Position numbers and translations under genes: made by a program. Of a stretch of 64,000 nt of DNA, positions 9,965 to 21,428 are shown in pieces (the first letter of the stretch is position 1; each line of letters begins with the position of its first letter). The notes below the pieces were generated by a model, which did not search any database, was not told the DNA's origin, and saw nothing but the letters and a program-made list of their open reading frames with translations. Source of the DNA: Helicoverpa zea (lineage: Eukaryota; Arthropoda; Insecta; Lepidoptera; Noctuidae); the NCBI RefSeq assembly GCF_022581195.2, contig NC_061474.1, positions 3,658,001-3,722,000 on the forward strand, given 5' to 3'.

Positions 9965-12318
9965 TGCGGAGGGCACCAAATTCATGCTTCGAAATTTAAA
10001 ATTTTGTACTTTTTTTCTTTTATTTTTTAAGGCAACAGTTGGTGAAGGTTTTACTATTTTGTTTAGGGACCGCCATGTTTTGTTTGTAGGTTTGTAAAAA
10101 TAAAGAATTTGTAAACACTGCGTAAATTGTTTTGTTTTGGAAAGCTATAGCTACATATTTTTGTGATAGTGGCCTACATTTAACGTTTTCACGTCAATGT
10201 TATAGTTTTCTATTTACGTGGTATTTTTCCGTAGATATTTTTGAATCATAAACTCTTACTGAAATAAAGGACACTTTTCCACACGGCACCGTAAACGTTT
10301 TGCACGCAAATCATCACGAGATTTCAATTGAGTCTGAATCATGTTATGTACTATAGATTTACTAACACGTATATATTTATACTTACCTAATAATTTACAA
10401 ACTAGAGACATATGCTGTCAAATTAAAATTACTCAGATTTTTTCCTTGACATCCTCAATTTTTAGGTTTCCGGCCAAAAATACGCTATTTGTCTAAATAA
10501 ATTACCTCAATGTAGGTTCGTAATTTCTGAACAATTGAATAGATCTAATAGAGCGTTATTTAGAAAAAGGAACATCGCGCTACCCTGAACTTGTCCATTT
10601 ATATTATGTGCATGGATTATTCAAATGACGAACGTTCTGAAGAGTTTTTTTTTTAATTTGGAACCTTATTCCGAACGTTACATTTTAAATTTCGAGCGCA
10701 AATTCGGCCAGTAATGATAGCAGTGTAATATCGCGGCGATGAGTCAACGGCCGGTGAAATGACTGCGTGGTTCGTTCACCTTTCACCCAATTTGCCTAAA
10801 TACACACCGACCGAAAATAGTTGGCATTGTATCGCGACCAATGCCATATAATAAGTGTGTGCATTACAAATTGTCAGCATAAAATCTGTAGTACGTTATA
10901 CGATACATACCTACTTGTCGAGTAGGCTTCAATTTTTTGGTCATAGTAGTTTTCCATAGAGTTTTTGTGCTGTATGAGTGTCAGACAATGACGTATAACA
11001 AGATGTCATTACTGCCTATGAATTTATGGTTCGCAAAAAATATGGTTTGATATTATCTGATTAATGAAATACCCAACATTTTTATTTATTTTAAATTAGA
11101 GATAAGCTCTCTATTTTTGTCCATTGTTCAACCAAATGACTAAAAACACCTGAACTTTTCGATCTGGTCAGATGTGACTGATCATCATGTGACGGTCGAA
11201 AATGCGACTTCATTGCTTATATTGACTATGTAAACTATGTTTCCGTAACCTGGAAAACTTTGGCATACCAAACACAATATTTGACTAAATAATTTGATAC
11301 AAACGACTTTTATCGATGTTTGCATTCTTTCTGGCCGCAAAACAAATACTGAGGTTTGATAGTATGATAAAAGCGTCGTACTGTGCGGTTTTCGTCATAT
11401 TGGGAAATATTTCGTTTATGAATGAGCTTGGTTCACGTGACGGGCGCGTCGCGTGTCCACACGTCACGTCGACGATCAATAAACGGACGCTTATCGTAAC
11501 GGCGATCTCATCTTGCACAGCATTTTAATGCCGCATAAAACCTAACTGTCTCTCCAAAATAAATACCAGCAAAATGTGAAGGTAGGTCGGAAAACGGTAT
11601 CCGACGATGAACTCCGAAACTGGGACAACGACCGCCCAATTTGGCATTTGGACTCGTGGTGAAAAAAAAAATATTGCCACCGGCGGTACCAGGGTAAAAT
11701 GAACTAGAGAAAGGTTGATTTTCGAGTGTTGTCTGTGTGTGTGTGCATACAGGTGCACGTAGCTGTGTGCGTCTTTGTAGTCGTGTCGTAGTAGAAAGCT
11801 CAGTGAACGTTTGTTTACATTCGCTATTTAAAAAAAAGAGTGAAACGGTGAAACTGACAAATTATTTGTTTCTCTCTAATGTAGGTCAATTAGACGGTTT
11901 CAATACAGTTGGAGTTATTTTGTTTTATTTTATCATTTTTTATAAAATCTGCAAAGAAATGCTACTTGAGAATGATGTTCATATTCGTAGCTTATAGAAT
12001 GCTTGATTTTTTTAAATAAAAATTAAGCCTGTCGCTGTTTTTAATATGTAATATTTGAAATAAGTACTGAAGATGATGATTACGGATCAGCAGAAAAAAA
12101 TATTTCAAGTCTGTGCATTTTTTCTCAAGTTGTGAGAGCGCATAAAATCACTACATACATATCGGGCTACCCGATTTCAGTTTGGAACACCATAAAAATA
12201 TTTTAGCATTTTATGTCTGGCATCATCCCATAAGAACCAAGACATAACGCAATTACTTTTATGATCCAGATCCTATAAATAAATCATGAACTACCAGGAA
12301 CAATAGCTGTATAAATTA
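9965..12318. other. No gene recognised; CpG-rich E-box patch at 11.43 kb
   Basis: Mostly AT-rich. At 11425-11480 there is a CpG-rich patch containing CACGTG and several ACGTCA/TGACG half-sites. Overlapping open frames on both strands at 11285-11528 have no recognisable domain. A (GT)n stretch lies at about 11729-11745. Confidence 0.45.
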
Positions 12319-12875
12319 ATTAGTCACATTTTGACATTATACGTCGAGCTCTTGTTGCCGTCGGGGTACCAGCTGTATTAGAACCAAACGGCTTGGCACG
12401 CGACGACGGTAAGAGACCAGACGGCATGTCGTTATTCTCTTGGAAGATGGGTAGACCTTTAGTATGGGACGCAACCTGTGTCGATACTCTTGCGCCATCA
12501 CACCTTCCAAGTTCTGCGTGCTGTGCTGCTGCTGCCGCTGCGGCTGCGGAGAACCTCAAGCGGCGGAAATATAGTAGCCTTGTCGGAAACTATATTTTCG
12601 AACCGTTTGGGGTTGAAACCCTCGGGTCGTGGGGTCCGAATGCCCACATTCTATTTAAAGATCTCTCTAGGCTGGCTGGTTGACGCTTCTCGTGACCAGA
12701 AGGCTGGCTATTACCTCGGACAAAGAATCAGCATGGCGATCCAACGAGGTAATGCTGCCAGCCTCTTGGGCACGCTCCCAGTTGACAGCGATGGGGACGA
12801 ATTTTTTGACGCTTTTTAGTTATTTGTTTTACTAGGATAATTTTTGATTTTTATTGTAAATATGCATTAGTCACA
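12319..12875 (+). mobile_element. 5'-truncated LINE insertion with 10-bp target duplication, copy 1
   Basis: The inserted DNA (12329-12865) is bounded by ATTAGTCACA at 12319-12328 and again at 12866-12875. It carries only the C-terminal coding part of a LINE polyprotein plus a short 3' tail. It shares its protein family with the copy at 16592. No poly-A is seen at this 3' end, which is less typical. Confidence 0.75.
12329..12819 (+). pseudogene. LINE polyprotein C-terminal fragment (restriction-like endonuclease region)
   Basis: Reading from IIRRALV into GLARDDGKRPDGMSLF, then GRPLVWDATCVDTLAPSHLP, an alanine run, YIFEPFGVETLG and QRISMAIQRGNAASLLGTLP, ending in TAG at 12817-12819. The RPDG...VWDAT pattern resembles the PD-(D/E)XK core of restriction-like endonucleases found after the reverse transcriptase in R2/R4-type LINEs; that assignment is inference. 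The frame shifts once near 12670 (first frame stops at 12681-12683, the second carries the rest), so it is not functional. The reverse transcriptase is absent through 5' truncation. Confidence 0.75.
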
Positions 12876-13850
12876 GTCCAAAATTGTAGCTAATAACCCA
12901 CCTTATTCGTAATAAATTGCATTTATTTGGAGGCTCGGCTTCGAGCTTCCGAGAAAACTTCTTGGGACAAAACGGACATCATGTCCTGTTTCCTTCCTAT
13001 TAAATAATTCTAACGGAAAATCATCATCAGTTTAATTTGTAATTATCCTTATGCAAGATTACTCATTTTATGTAATATAGAATACGTTTTTCCGAACAAA
13101 TGACGTAGATAATAATTTGCATGGTGATAATCGTTCGTTTGAATTTACCTCGATTTTGCAATATTAATAGTTATTGTGCATCGTTTCCTCTCAGATTCAC
13201 GTTTTTGAGTTTTCCTGTTTGAATTGATAATATTTATTGCTTAGTTACTATTGCACGTGCTTCTGCGCGTAATATCTAATGCTGAATAATAAATGACAAT
13301 TATTTTTATCGCGTCGCTAATATTCTTAGGATACAGGAATTAGCTTTTCTATAACAATTTCATATAGCAAAAATTAACAAAATAAATGGCTCAAGTGACT
13401 CACAATAAAATTAATCCGAGAAAAAAAGACGGCAAACTGTGCGATATAAAAATATGCAGAATGGCATCCCATTTTGTTTCAACTGTACTTTCCATACCAA
13501 AAAAAAACATACAAAAAAACTAACACTCTTCTAACAAAGTACCAGGGCAGCATATCCGTTAGGAGGTCACCCGAAATTCACGCACACAAACACACACGCA
13601 TTGTATTTGAATGCTCACCACGTGACGTTCGCATGCGTACCAAATAATCGAGTATCGTAGAATGAAAGTCACGGCTATGCATGAACTTGTGTAGGCAAAA
13701 TACACATTGATAAAATATTTCAAATTTAAAACAAAAAAAAGGCATAAACTGAGAAAAATATTATACAAATATCAAATAATAAATACCTGCAATAAAATAG
13801 TCATTAAACTTGTAACTTAGTACAAGATTTCTCTTTGCAAACGTTAAAAT
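12876..13850. other. No gene recognised
   Basis: AT-rich sequence. The minus-strand open frame at 13559-13768 is low-complexity and not credible. Confidence 0.5.
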
Positions 13851-13859
13851 TGCAACAGA

Positions 13860-13930
13860 GTAAGCCTACGCCTACGCGAGCGCTACGCCAAGAAAACGAG
13901 TACGCATGCGCGGGAAAAAGTATCATGGCG
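13860..13930 (+). promoter_or_regulatory. CpG-rich NRF1/YY1-type start-site candidate
   Basis: A local CpG-rich island contains CGCATGCGC (13903-13911), the core of the NRF1 palindrome, and ATGGCGGCC at 13925, which matches the YY1 motif often overlapping initiation codons of housekeeping genes. It stands out sharply from the AT-rich surroundings. There is no transcript evidence. Confidence 0.3.
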
Positions 13931-14176
13931 GCCGCCCGCCGTTTTTCCTCACCGCTTGAGTTCCGGAACGAAGTCAATAAAACTACTCTGTGCCGCATGA
14001 AAGTTGCGTTTTACTTTATTTTTTATTTATTTAGATGCTTTTTAGGGTTCCGTAGCCAAAATGGCAAAAACGGAACCCTTATAGTTTCGTCATGTCCGGC
14101 TGTCCGTCTGTCCGTCTGTCCGTCTGTCACAGCCGATTTACTCGGAAACTATAAGTACTACAGTGATGAAATTTGA
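13925..14176 (+). CDS. 83-codon ORF whose 3' half is repeat sequence
   Basis: The ATG in the YY1-like motif opens MAAARRFSSPLEFRNEV and continues in frame for 83 codons. From about 14043 the frame lies inside an interspersed repeat, so at most the first 40 residues could be native. It may be the 5' exon of an unrecognised gene, with splicing before 14043, or a chance frame in a CpG island. Confidence 0.2.
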   Translation: MAAARRFSSPLEFRNEVNKTTLCRMKVAFYFIFYLFRCFLGFRSQNGKNGTLIVSSCPAVRLSVCPSVTADLLGNYKYYSDEI

Positions 14177-14610
14177 TGGGAATATGTGTTGTATGAACCG
14201 CTACAAAAATATGACACTAAATAGTAAAAAAAAGAATTGGGGGTGGGGCCCCCCATACATGTAACTGAGGGATGAAATTTTTTTTTTCGATGTACATACC
14301 CGTGTGGGGTATCAATGGAAAGGTATTTTAAAATGATATAAAGTTTTCTAAAAAACATTTTTCTTAAAGTGAACGGTTTTTGAGATATCAGCTCTCAAAG
14401 TCGTAAAAAGTATGTCCCCCCCCCTCTATTTTTATAACTACGGGGTATAAAATTCTAAAAAAAATAGAGGTGATGCATGCTAATTAACTCTTTCAACGAT
14501 TTTTGGTTTGATCAAAGTATCTCTTATAGTTTTTGAGATAGGTTGATTTAACTGTAATTTACGGAACCCTTCGTGCACGAGTCCGACTCGCACTTGGCCG
14601 GTTTTTATTA
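14043..14610 (+). repeat. Interspersed repeat, AGGGTTCCG start and CGCACTTGGCCGG end
   Basis: Starts with a 10-base hairpin (AGGGTTCCGT...ACGGAACCCT, about 14043-14080), continues with four GTCCGTCTGTC-type units at 14095-14127, and ends ACGGAACCCTTCGTGC then GAGTCCGACTCGCACTTGGC and CGG(T)5 at 14565-14606. I know this 3' end as a very common lepidopteran repeat terminus. It has no intact coding region. A fragment of the same 3' end lies at 31565-31630. Confidence 0.75.
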
Positions 14611-15927
14611 AAATATAGTTAACTCCATACTTGAACATATTCTTAGAGAAAACTATTGTCTGTCAATAAAAATATTTTGATTACCAACTAAGTAATTTAA
14701 GCCGGACAATATACAGTTTATAACATATTCCAAAAATGCCTGAGACTTACTACTTTTCCCGAAAAGTATTTGGCTATTTTTTCCAAAGTTTCCAAATAGA
14801 AGTATAACTTTGTTCCGACTTTTAGTAAGTATTCATTGAAACTGTGTAGGTACTGTAGCGCGTGGCGCGCTAGGGACCGGGGATCTTCAGGATATTTTAT
14901 AATTAAAACATGAAATAGAACTTTAACTTTACGTTTATTGACTGACTGGGGGTGAAGTGACAACTTCAGTATAAAAACCTATTCTAATTACATTTAATCT
15001 TTTTAAATAATTGTCCGACCAGTAATAAATATACCTAATGAATAAAACCTTACGACGAAAGAGTTAACTACTCTACAGTACCTAATTGGTATTTTTTCCT
15101 AAAAACATGATTAATAATTTAGCCATTTCTCTTCGCAACAGAGGTCTATAAATGAATACAATTTCTAGTTTATTCTTGTCAGTATTCTCACTATGTTTGC
15201 TTTTGTTTTCTATGCAATCCGGATGATGCGCGCATCGCTTAGCGATAGTGATCGCGATGCGTGCATATTTGTGCATGGTGATGCTACACTTGAAGATGTG
15301 CTATGCTACAAGTAATTTTATTAAAGTTAAATATAACAGCTAAAGATTAGTTCATATAATAATTCCGTCCATGCGTGGTTAAATTGCAAATTAGATTGCT
15401 TATCTTCGCCACGATTTTCTTAAACTATTTAGTGTCTATAACATTCATAGGTTACCAAATTTTCCGCGTAGGTTTTACCTGTAACCTTAAGTCTCCGAAT
15501 CGATGAGACCTTTTGATAAACGACAAATTCAAACCTAAACCTGGATTATCCATGTTTCGGATTGAATATCCAGGCTGAATATTGGATATCATATCATATC
15601 ATAATATTAACTTTTCTAACATTATTTATAGACGCACTGATTATACATCACTAACCTTATCAATTAGTCACTGATAAACATCAACAAATGAATATGGTAA
15701 TGTGTAAATTATAAAAACTGCCCCATCTAGTAATAGTGCCGGAATGAACACTGAGTAGGTAAGCAAATGAGATGCTTTCTACACTCGCATACTTAATTAG
15801 CCCATCTTAATTATACTGGTTTATGCGCCTATTCCATTTATTTATAGTTCAAGGTATAATACTTACTTCTAATCACTTAGAAATCTTGCTTGGACCAATT
15901 TTCAAGCGTATATTTCTTGTCACTTTA
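14611..15927. other. No gene recognised
   Basis: AT-rich sequence. Minus-strand open frames at 14718-14963 and 15082-15276 show no domain. Confidence 0.5.
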
Positions 15928-16070
15928 GCAATCATCATCTCTTGAGCCTTTTTGCTACGTTGGGGTCGGCTTACAGTCTAACCGGATGCAGCTAAGTACC
16001 AGTGTTTTACAAGGAGCGACTGCCTATCTGACTTCCTCAACCCAGTAACACGGGCAACCCAAATTCCCTG
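15928..16070 (+). repeat. Dispersed TTGGGGTCGG repeat, near full-length
   Basis: Forward sense, with all blocks in order from CATCATCTCTTGAGCC through TTGGGGTCGGCTTACAGTCT to the ACCCAGTAACACGGGCAACC end. This is one of the best copies for deriving a consensus. Confidence 0.75.
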
Positions 16071-16579
16071 ACCCTTTATCAATATTGGCTACAAAATGGT
16101 AGTGACTGTAGGTATGTATCGTAACTGAGTTTCATACTACAATAATTGACTGCAATATAATCGGAAGTGACATTTCTCTTTGTGTTTCATGATGCCCTAG
16201 TACAAGTAGTTAGTCACTAACAAATCATAATTAAATTGATTACAAAGCAAACAATCAAATTTTTATCATGAATGCTTTGCCCAATCAACTGCATTTAAAA
16301 CTTATCATTTAGGTATCGATAAGATTATGTCTAAAACATTGATAAAACCTATTTTTGATACTGCTACACGCTTATGCGTTCCTGGTATTTTAAATAAATT
16401 ATGTAAATGTTATTAATAGTTAATAATTAATTTTATCTTATCGTTATTATTTATATGTTTTTGATTATTAAATAATGGTTGTAATATAATTTTAACTATG
16501 TTTAAAACTACACGTGTATGTTCTCATAAAATTGAACTAAAATATTATTGACACCTTTCCAAAGAGATGACTAATAATT
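16071..16579. other. AT-rich, no recognised feature
   Basis: Very AT-rich sequence preceding the LINE insertion. Confidence 0.5.
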
Positions 16580-17389
16580 AAGAAGTACAATCGCCTACTG
16601 GCTGTGGGAGAGTGGGAGTCAGGGTTATGGCTTCACGCACTGCCGTCACCCAGCGTTGGGACCATGCTGGGTGACACTACATTCCGGCTCGCTACATGCC
16701 TACGCCTCGGCGCTCCCACTGCGGCTCCGCATCGCTGCCAGTGCGGTGAATCTGTGGACCGCCTTGGGCACCATGGTCTTTCCTGTAGCAAAAGTGCTGG
16801 TCGCATGGCACGACACGCCAGCATAAATGACATTATCCGTCGTGCTCTTGTCACCGCCGGAGTGCCAGCCATTTTAGAACCCAGGCTTGGCGCGCGACGA
16901 TGGCAAGAGACCAGACGGGATGTCTATAATGCCTTGGAAGATGGGAAGGTCTTTGGTGTGGGACGCAACCTGCGTCGACACCCTTGCACCTTCCCACCTT
17001 CCCAGTACGGCGAGCTGTGTCGGTGCAGCTGCTGCAGCCGCGGAAAACCTCAAGCGGCACAAATATGTAAACCTCACCGGCAATTGCATTTTTGAGCCGT
17101 TTGGGGTTGAAACCCTGGGACCATGGGGCCCAAGTGCCCACAGACTCTTTCGAGAAATTAGTAAGCGATTAGTGGAGTCCACTCGTGACCAAAGGGCTGG
17201 CCTATACTTCGGTCAAAGGATATGCATTGCCATCCAGCGTGGCAATGCAGCCAGCCTTTTGGGCACGATCCCAGCTGACAGCGATGCGGATGAATATTTT
17301 GATACTTAGTTTCCCTATAATAAGATCATTTTGTAAAACTATTAGAGAAAATAAAATATAATTCGAGTTAAAAAAAAAAGAAGTACAAT
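16580..17389 (+). mobile_element. 5'-truncated LINE insertion with 12-bp target duplication and poly-A, copy 2
   Basis: AAGAAGTACAAT at 16580-16591 is repeated at 17378-17389. The inserted 786 bases (16592-17377) end in a run of about ten A. Target duplication, 5' truncation and an A-tail together show target-primed reverse transcription. It carries the same C-terminal coding region as 12329-12819 but extends about 260 bases further upstream. Confidence 0.9.
16592..17309 (+). pseudogene. LINE polyprotein C-terminus: CCHC-type knuckle plus restriction-like endonuclease
   Basis: The first frame reads SGLWLHALPSPSVGTML, then RLATCLRLG and a Cys/His knuckle at 16736-16786 (C-x-C...G-H-H-x3-C). 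The frame shifts near 16885. The second frame continues GLARDDGKRPDGMSIMP, GRSLVWDATCVDTL, FEPFGVETLGPWGP and IAIQRGNAASLLGT, ending in TAG at 17307-17309. Order (CCHC then RPDG...VWDAT) matches LINEs that use a restriction-like endonuclease rather than an APE nuclease; the exact clade is not something I can assign. Reverse transcriptase is missing through truncation and the frameshift makes it a pseudogene. Confidence 0.8.
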
Positions 17390-20162
17390 ATAGTTACACA
17401 CATATGACATCGCTAATGATTTATGCTGCCCTAGTAACATATTAATTATTTATTTATTATTGAAACTTGTTAATTACTGTTGAGGTACTTACTAGCTTAT
17501 CTGTCAATCTTGATTGGTCGATTAGAGATAACTATACAACAATATTAATTGAAATTCGATTTTTACATACAGTAAAAGTTTTATGGGTAAAAAATATTCC
17601 TATGCAAGATTTTTTTTAATAATTGAAGAAGGAAGAAAATCTTCTTAATTGTGTATTTGTGTAAAATATCATTTATATCAGTATGCGAAATCTAATAGTA
17701 CCGAATATGCTGAACAAATTATACCGAGTACAATACTTCCAAACCCTATATCCTCATATGCTAAAAACTGCACCAAAAGCGGTTATGCCAAACGGGAGAT
17801 AATTGCGCACAAACTTACAGTCATACAGGTCAATCTGAGAACCTCCCATTTTGAAGTCGGTTAAACAATGCTGGAAGGATAAAATTAGGATTTCCAAAAA
17901 GTAACACCAACTCATACAGAAATGAGTTATCTATACTGCGGTTGGCATATAAAATTACTAATTTATAACAATGGCTGGTTCTCGAATAATGTGAAGCATA
18001 TACAGGAATTCAGATATTATACTTGTTTGATAACAATTTCCTTAAAATTGGTTTATTCCCAAAGTTAAACTAATTACGATCTGCGGAAAAACTGGTACCG
18101 AGAATTCAAAGTTAACTTCAAGTCGAAACAATAGAGTCTAATAGAATACTATATTAAGGGGATAATTTCTTGAACTAATTACTACATTTATTTTAGAGGG
18201 TGACTTATTATCTGTAGCAACATTGCCCTCAATAATGAATTTAAAAAATGTTAAATAAATACTTATTTAAAACTGTAAGAATTGAGGAACATTAAAAAAA
18301 CTGTAAGTTTCACAAAAACACACCAAAAGCAAATGAAACAAGGAAATCCTTCCGTTATATTAAATTAACACATGTTATTTTTAATCTTTTATTAAATAAT
18401 ATATAATTAATATTACACAGTCACCAGGTAATTCCGCTAATTATATAATCGGGAGCAGTTATTTTAAGAATTTCCAGAATAAACTCAGTTAATGTGAATT
18501 CTTATTAAGTTAATTACAACAATCGGTTTAGATAAAATTTTCCTTTTAATAATTGTAACTCGAAAACCCAATAAAATGTAGTACCCAGGTATAATTATTG
18601 ATTAATACCAAGTAGAGTTGTAGGCTAAACTTAAAATTCCAAATATTCCATAGGCGATATAAATAATCTGTTTTGTTCCCATTCAATTTTACCAATAAGG
18701 AGCTAAAAATTCCCATGTGATTCACGGCAAATTCCCATAACGTTTTATAATATTTATAATGCACCTTATGGGTATTTTTGTTATTGTATCAGAGAAAAAC
18801 AGGCAAAAGCACATATCATTATAACCATGGATGTTCCAATTATGAACCAAACGCTGTAGACGGACATACGCCAAACAGAATAATCGTGAGTTTTTCTTTT
18901 TTAATAGTGAAACATAAACAATCATAAACGCGGAAACAAGTTGGTTCAAGAAAACTGACGTTCACGTTGTCTGTAAACTTGGGCCCATAGTCGATGATAT
19001 TGGACCTTATATGTTGTGATCTTTCCTGTGAATGGCTGCAGTATACTGGCATTGATAGGATGAAGAGACAATAGAAGATCGAACATAGTTCCTTGTTGGA
19101 AATGGATGGCAAAGCCTACTTCCAGCTGTGGTTTGACTTGAGACTGACACTGATTTCGACCTACCTACAGAACAAGACGGTACAACATCAAATACATTTT
19201 TAACCCATAAAACCCAGAGATATCGATAGTTATTATCTCCACAAACCGCTTCGCTTCCTCGATCGTCATACACTTAGTTGCATATACCATAATATAGTCC
19301 CACGAACCACAAAACACGTGTAGCTCACAGTTACATAACCCCATTCGGACAACCTTCTCAGGTTACAAGCCAGCTAACCTGACCTTAGCATGTAGAACAA
19401 GTCTTCTCACCAGCCAAACATACCCAAGGTCAACTTAGACTGGTCAAAAGACTAATGTAGTATGATCTTGGCAGTAACGAAGTACCGTTGCGATGATATT
19501 AGCAAAGCCTTGTGACCCAGATAAATGTGTACCGTTACCGGACATCGAACCTGCACCCCAAGTGTGACATTTATGCGGAACATTGCGGAATTAAGGCAGG
19601 TCGGTTCTGTCGGTTCGTAATTTATAGATAATAGCTGCAAAAAGTTCTACAGTTATATTTGCTTTGATGAGAAAGAGGTCTCAAATAGAATAGACGGTTG
19701 TATGAATGACGTAGTATTGTGTATGTTTTCTTAGAAGACAATGGGTTGACAATGACATTGGATAAGTAAGAGATCAATCAGTAAGGTATGTGTACTTAGC
19801 ATGTAATTAGGAGTGGCATGTATTACAATTGATTCGATAAGAGAGTCAGGCTTAGGGAGGAAATTGAGATAGGTAATTACTTGAATCGTACCCAAATCAT
19901 ATCTGGAATAACCCTGGTCCTAAAATCCAGAGTCACTTTGAAACTAACGGCTAACGTAGAATCTATGTCATTTTCAATTGAATCCTAGTTGACACTGAAA
20001 AGGATAAATATAGGTCACCAGTTCTCTACCAAGAGATCATACCGTCATTGGACTCTCAGATATTGAAAACCTTAGTAACCTTACTACCACTGATATTGAA
20101 GTCTTAAAATACCTACAGCTTGGCAGCTACGAGAAGTCAGAAGCCATATAGTTTGGCAACCA
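17390..20162. other. No gene recognised; one repeat tail at 17.7-17.9 kb
   Basis: AT-rich sequence. The small plus frame at 17649-17864 ends in GAGAACCTCCCATTTTGAAG and TCGG (17838-17862), which I recognise as the terminus of a common lepidopteran repeat, so the frame is not a gene. Minus frames at 18546-19640 have no recognisable domains. Confidence 0.45.
17690..17865 (+). repeat. Interspersed repeat 3'-end fragment
   Basis: The terminus GAGAACCTCC...TTGAAGTCGGTTAA is characteristic of a widespread lepidopteran repeat. The upstream limit is uncertain. Confidence 0.45.
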
Positions 20163-20310
20163 GTCTTACTAGAGTTTGGGGTTGCCCTGCTAACTGGGTT
20201 GAGGAAGCCAGATAAGCAGTCGCTCCAAGTAAAACACTGGTACTCAGCTGCATCCAGTTAGACTGGAAGCCTACCCCAACATAGTTGGAAAAAAGCTAGG
20301 CAGAAGATGA
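20163..20310 (-). repeat. Dispersed TTGGGGTCGG repeat, near full-length
   Basis: Reverse sense, running from GGGGTTGCCCTGCTAACTGG through the GGTACTCAGCTGCATCCAGT block to ACATAGTTGGAAAAAAGCTA. Confidence 0.75.
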
Positions 20311-21312
20311 CCTGATTGATAGTATTTGCAAAGGAACTGTTAATCAAACTACAGTCAGTGTCGAAGTACAAACAATAACGATGGTGAATGCTAATTATGC
20401 TCCAAAAGAGATACAAAAACTGACTCATAAAGGAAATAACTCACATCCTCTTATCCGTTATTCGACCTCAATCAAAAGCAGTTTTGAACAGCCAAAATCC
20501 AAAAAGGCTTCGTGTAATTTTAGCTTTATAAAATTTGGGTCAACCAAACTGGATGCGCCGACGAATATTGTCCCGTTATGCACAGTTTGACACACTGGGC
20601 TTAATGATCTAACTGTAAGTCTTTTATGCGTTTGATAAATTATTATGTTATTTTTCGCCAAAGGCTAAGCACAACAGGAAATAATGAGGCTCTTCAAATA
20701 AATGGTTATGTCAGTCTGACACATTTTATTCTGAGGTAATAAATGATTCTAAAATTATGCGTGTACTCGTAATGTTTTGATTGTTCTCAGAAATTATTTT
20801 AGTATGCATTTTTTATCGGTACAAATGTAATTTTGTAATAAACCTTTTTACGAGTAAATAAATAAAGATTCATAAAGGTAAATAAAGAATCGCGAGTGAC
20901 ACATTCCAGTCACTAAAACATTTTGTTCCATAAAAACCACAATTATGAGTCCGATTTTTTAGTCTTCTTAATAACAAATATAATGTTAAAGGTCGTAAAG
21001 GGAAATCTCACAGACTCATGAATGAGTAACTAGAATGCAATTCGCTGTTACTGAAAGAATTTCCTGCATCCGCTCTGGACCACATTAACTTTCAAAGAAA
21101 CCGCACCCCGCCCAAAATGTTTCTTGGTAATATTTTATCAGATCGATACCATTCAAATTTGCAGGCTGTTGAATATTGATGGATTGATAAAAGTTTTCTT
21201 TTCACACTAATGATGTCGACATTCCATTATTTTCCAATGTGGATCCATTTTGCCAGACTCCAAAAAATTCTTCAGAATTTTGTCAATTTTTCGAATAGTA
21301 TTCAACCTCAAG
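20311..21312. other. No gene recognised
   Basis: Overlapping small open frames on both strands at 20381-20661 lack domains and codon bias. Confidence 0.5.
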
Positions 21313-21428
21313 CCATCATCGTCTCCCTAACCTTTTCGTATCTATTTTGGGGTCAGAGTTTTTAACAGTGTCTTTCATGGAGCGACTGCCTACCTAACCT
21401 CTTCAACCCAGTTACCCGAGCAACCACC
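21313..21428 (+). repeat. Dispersed TTGGGGTCGG repeat, diverged copy
   Basis: Forward sense. The core is altered to TTTTGGGGTCAGAGTTTTT and the cytosine-rich block is partly lost. The distal GGAGCGACTGCCTACCTAAC to ACCCGAGCAACC part is good. Confidence 0.65.
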
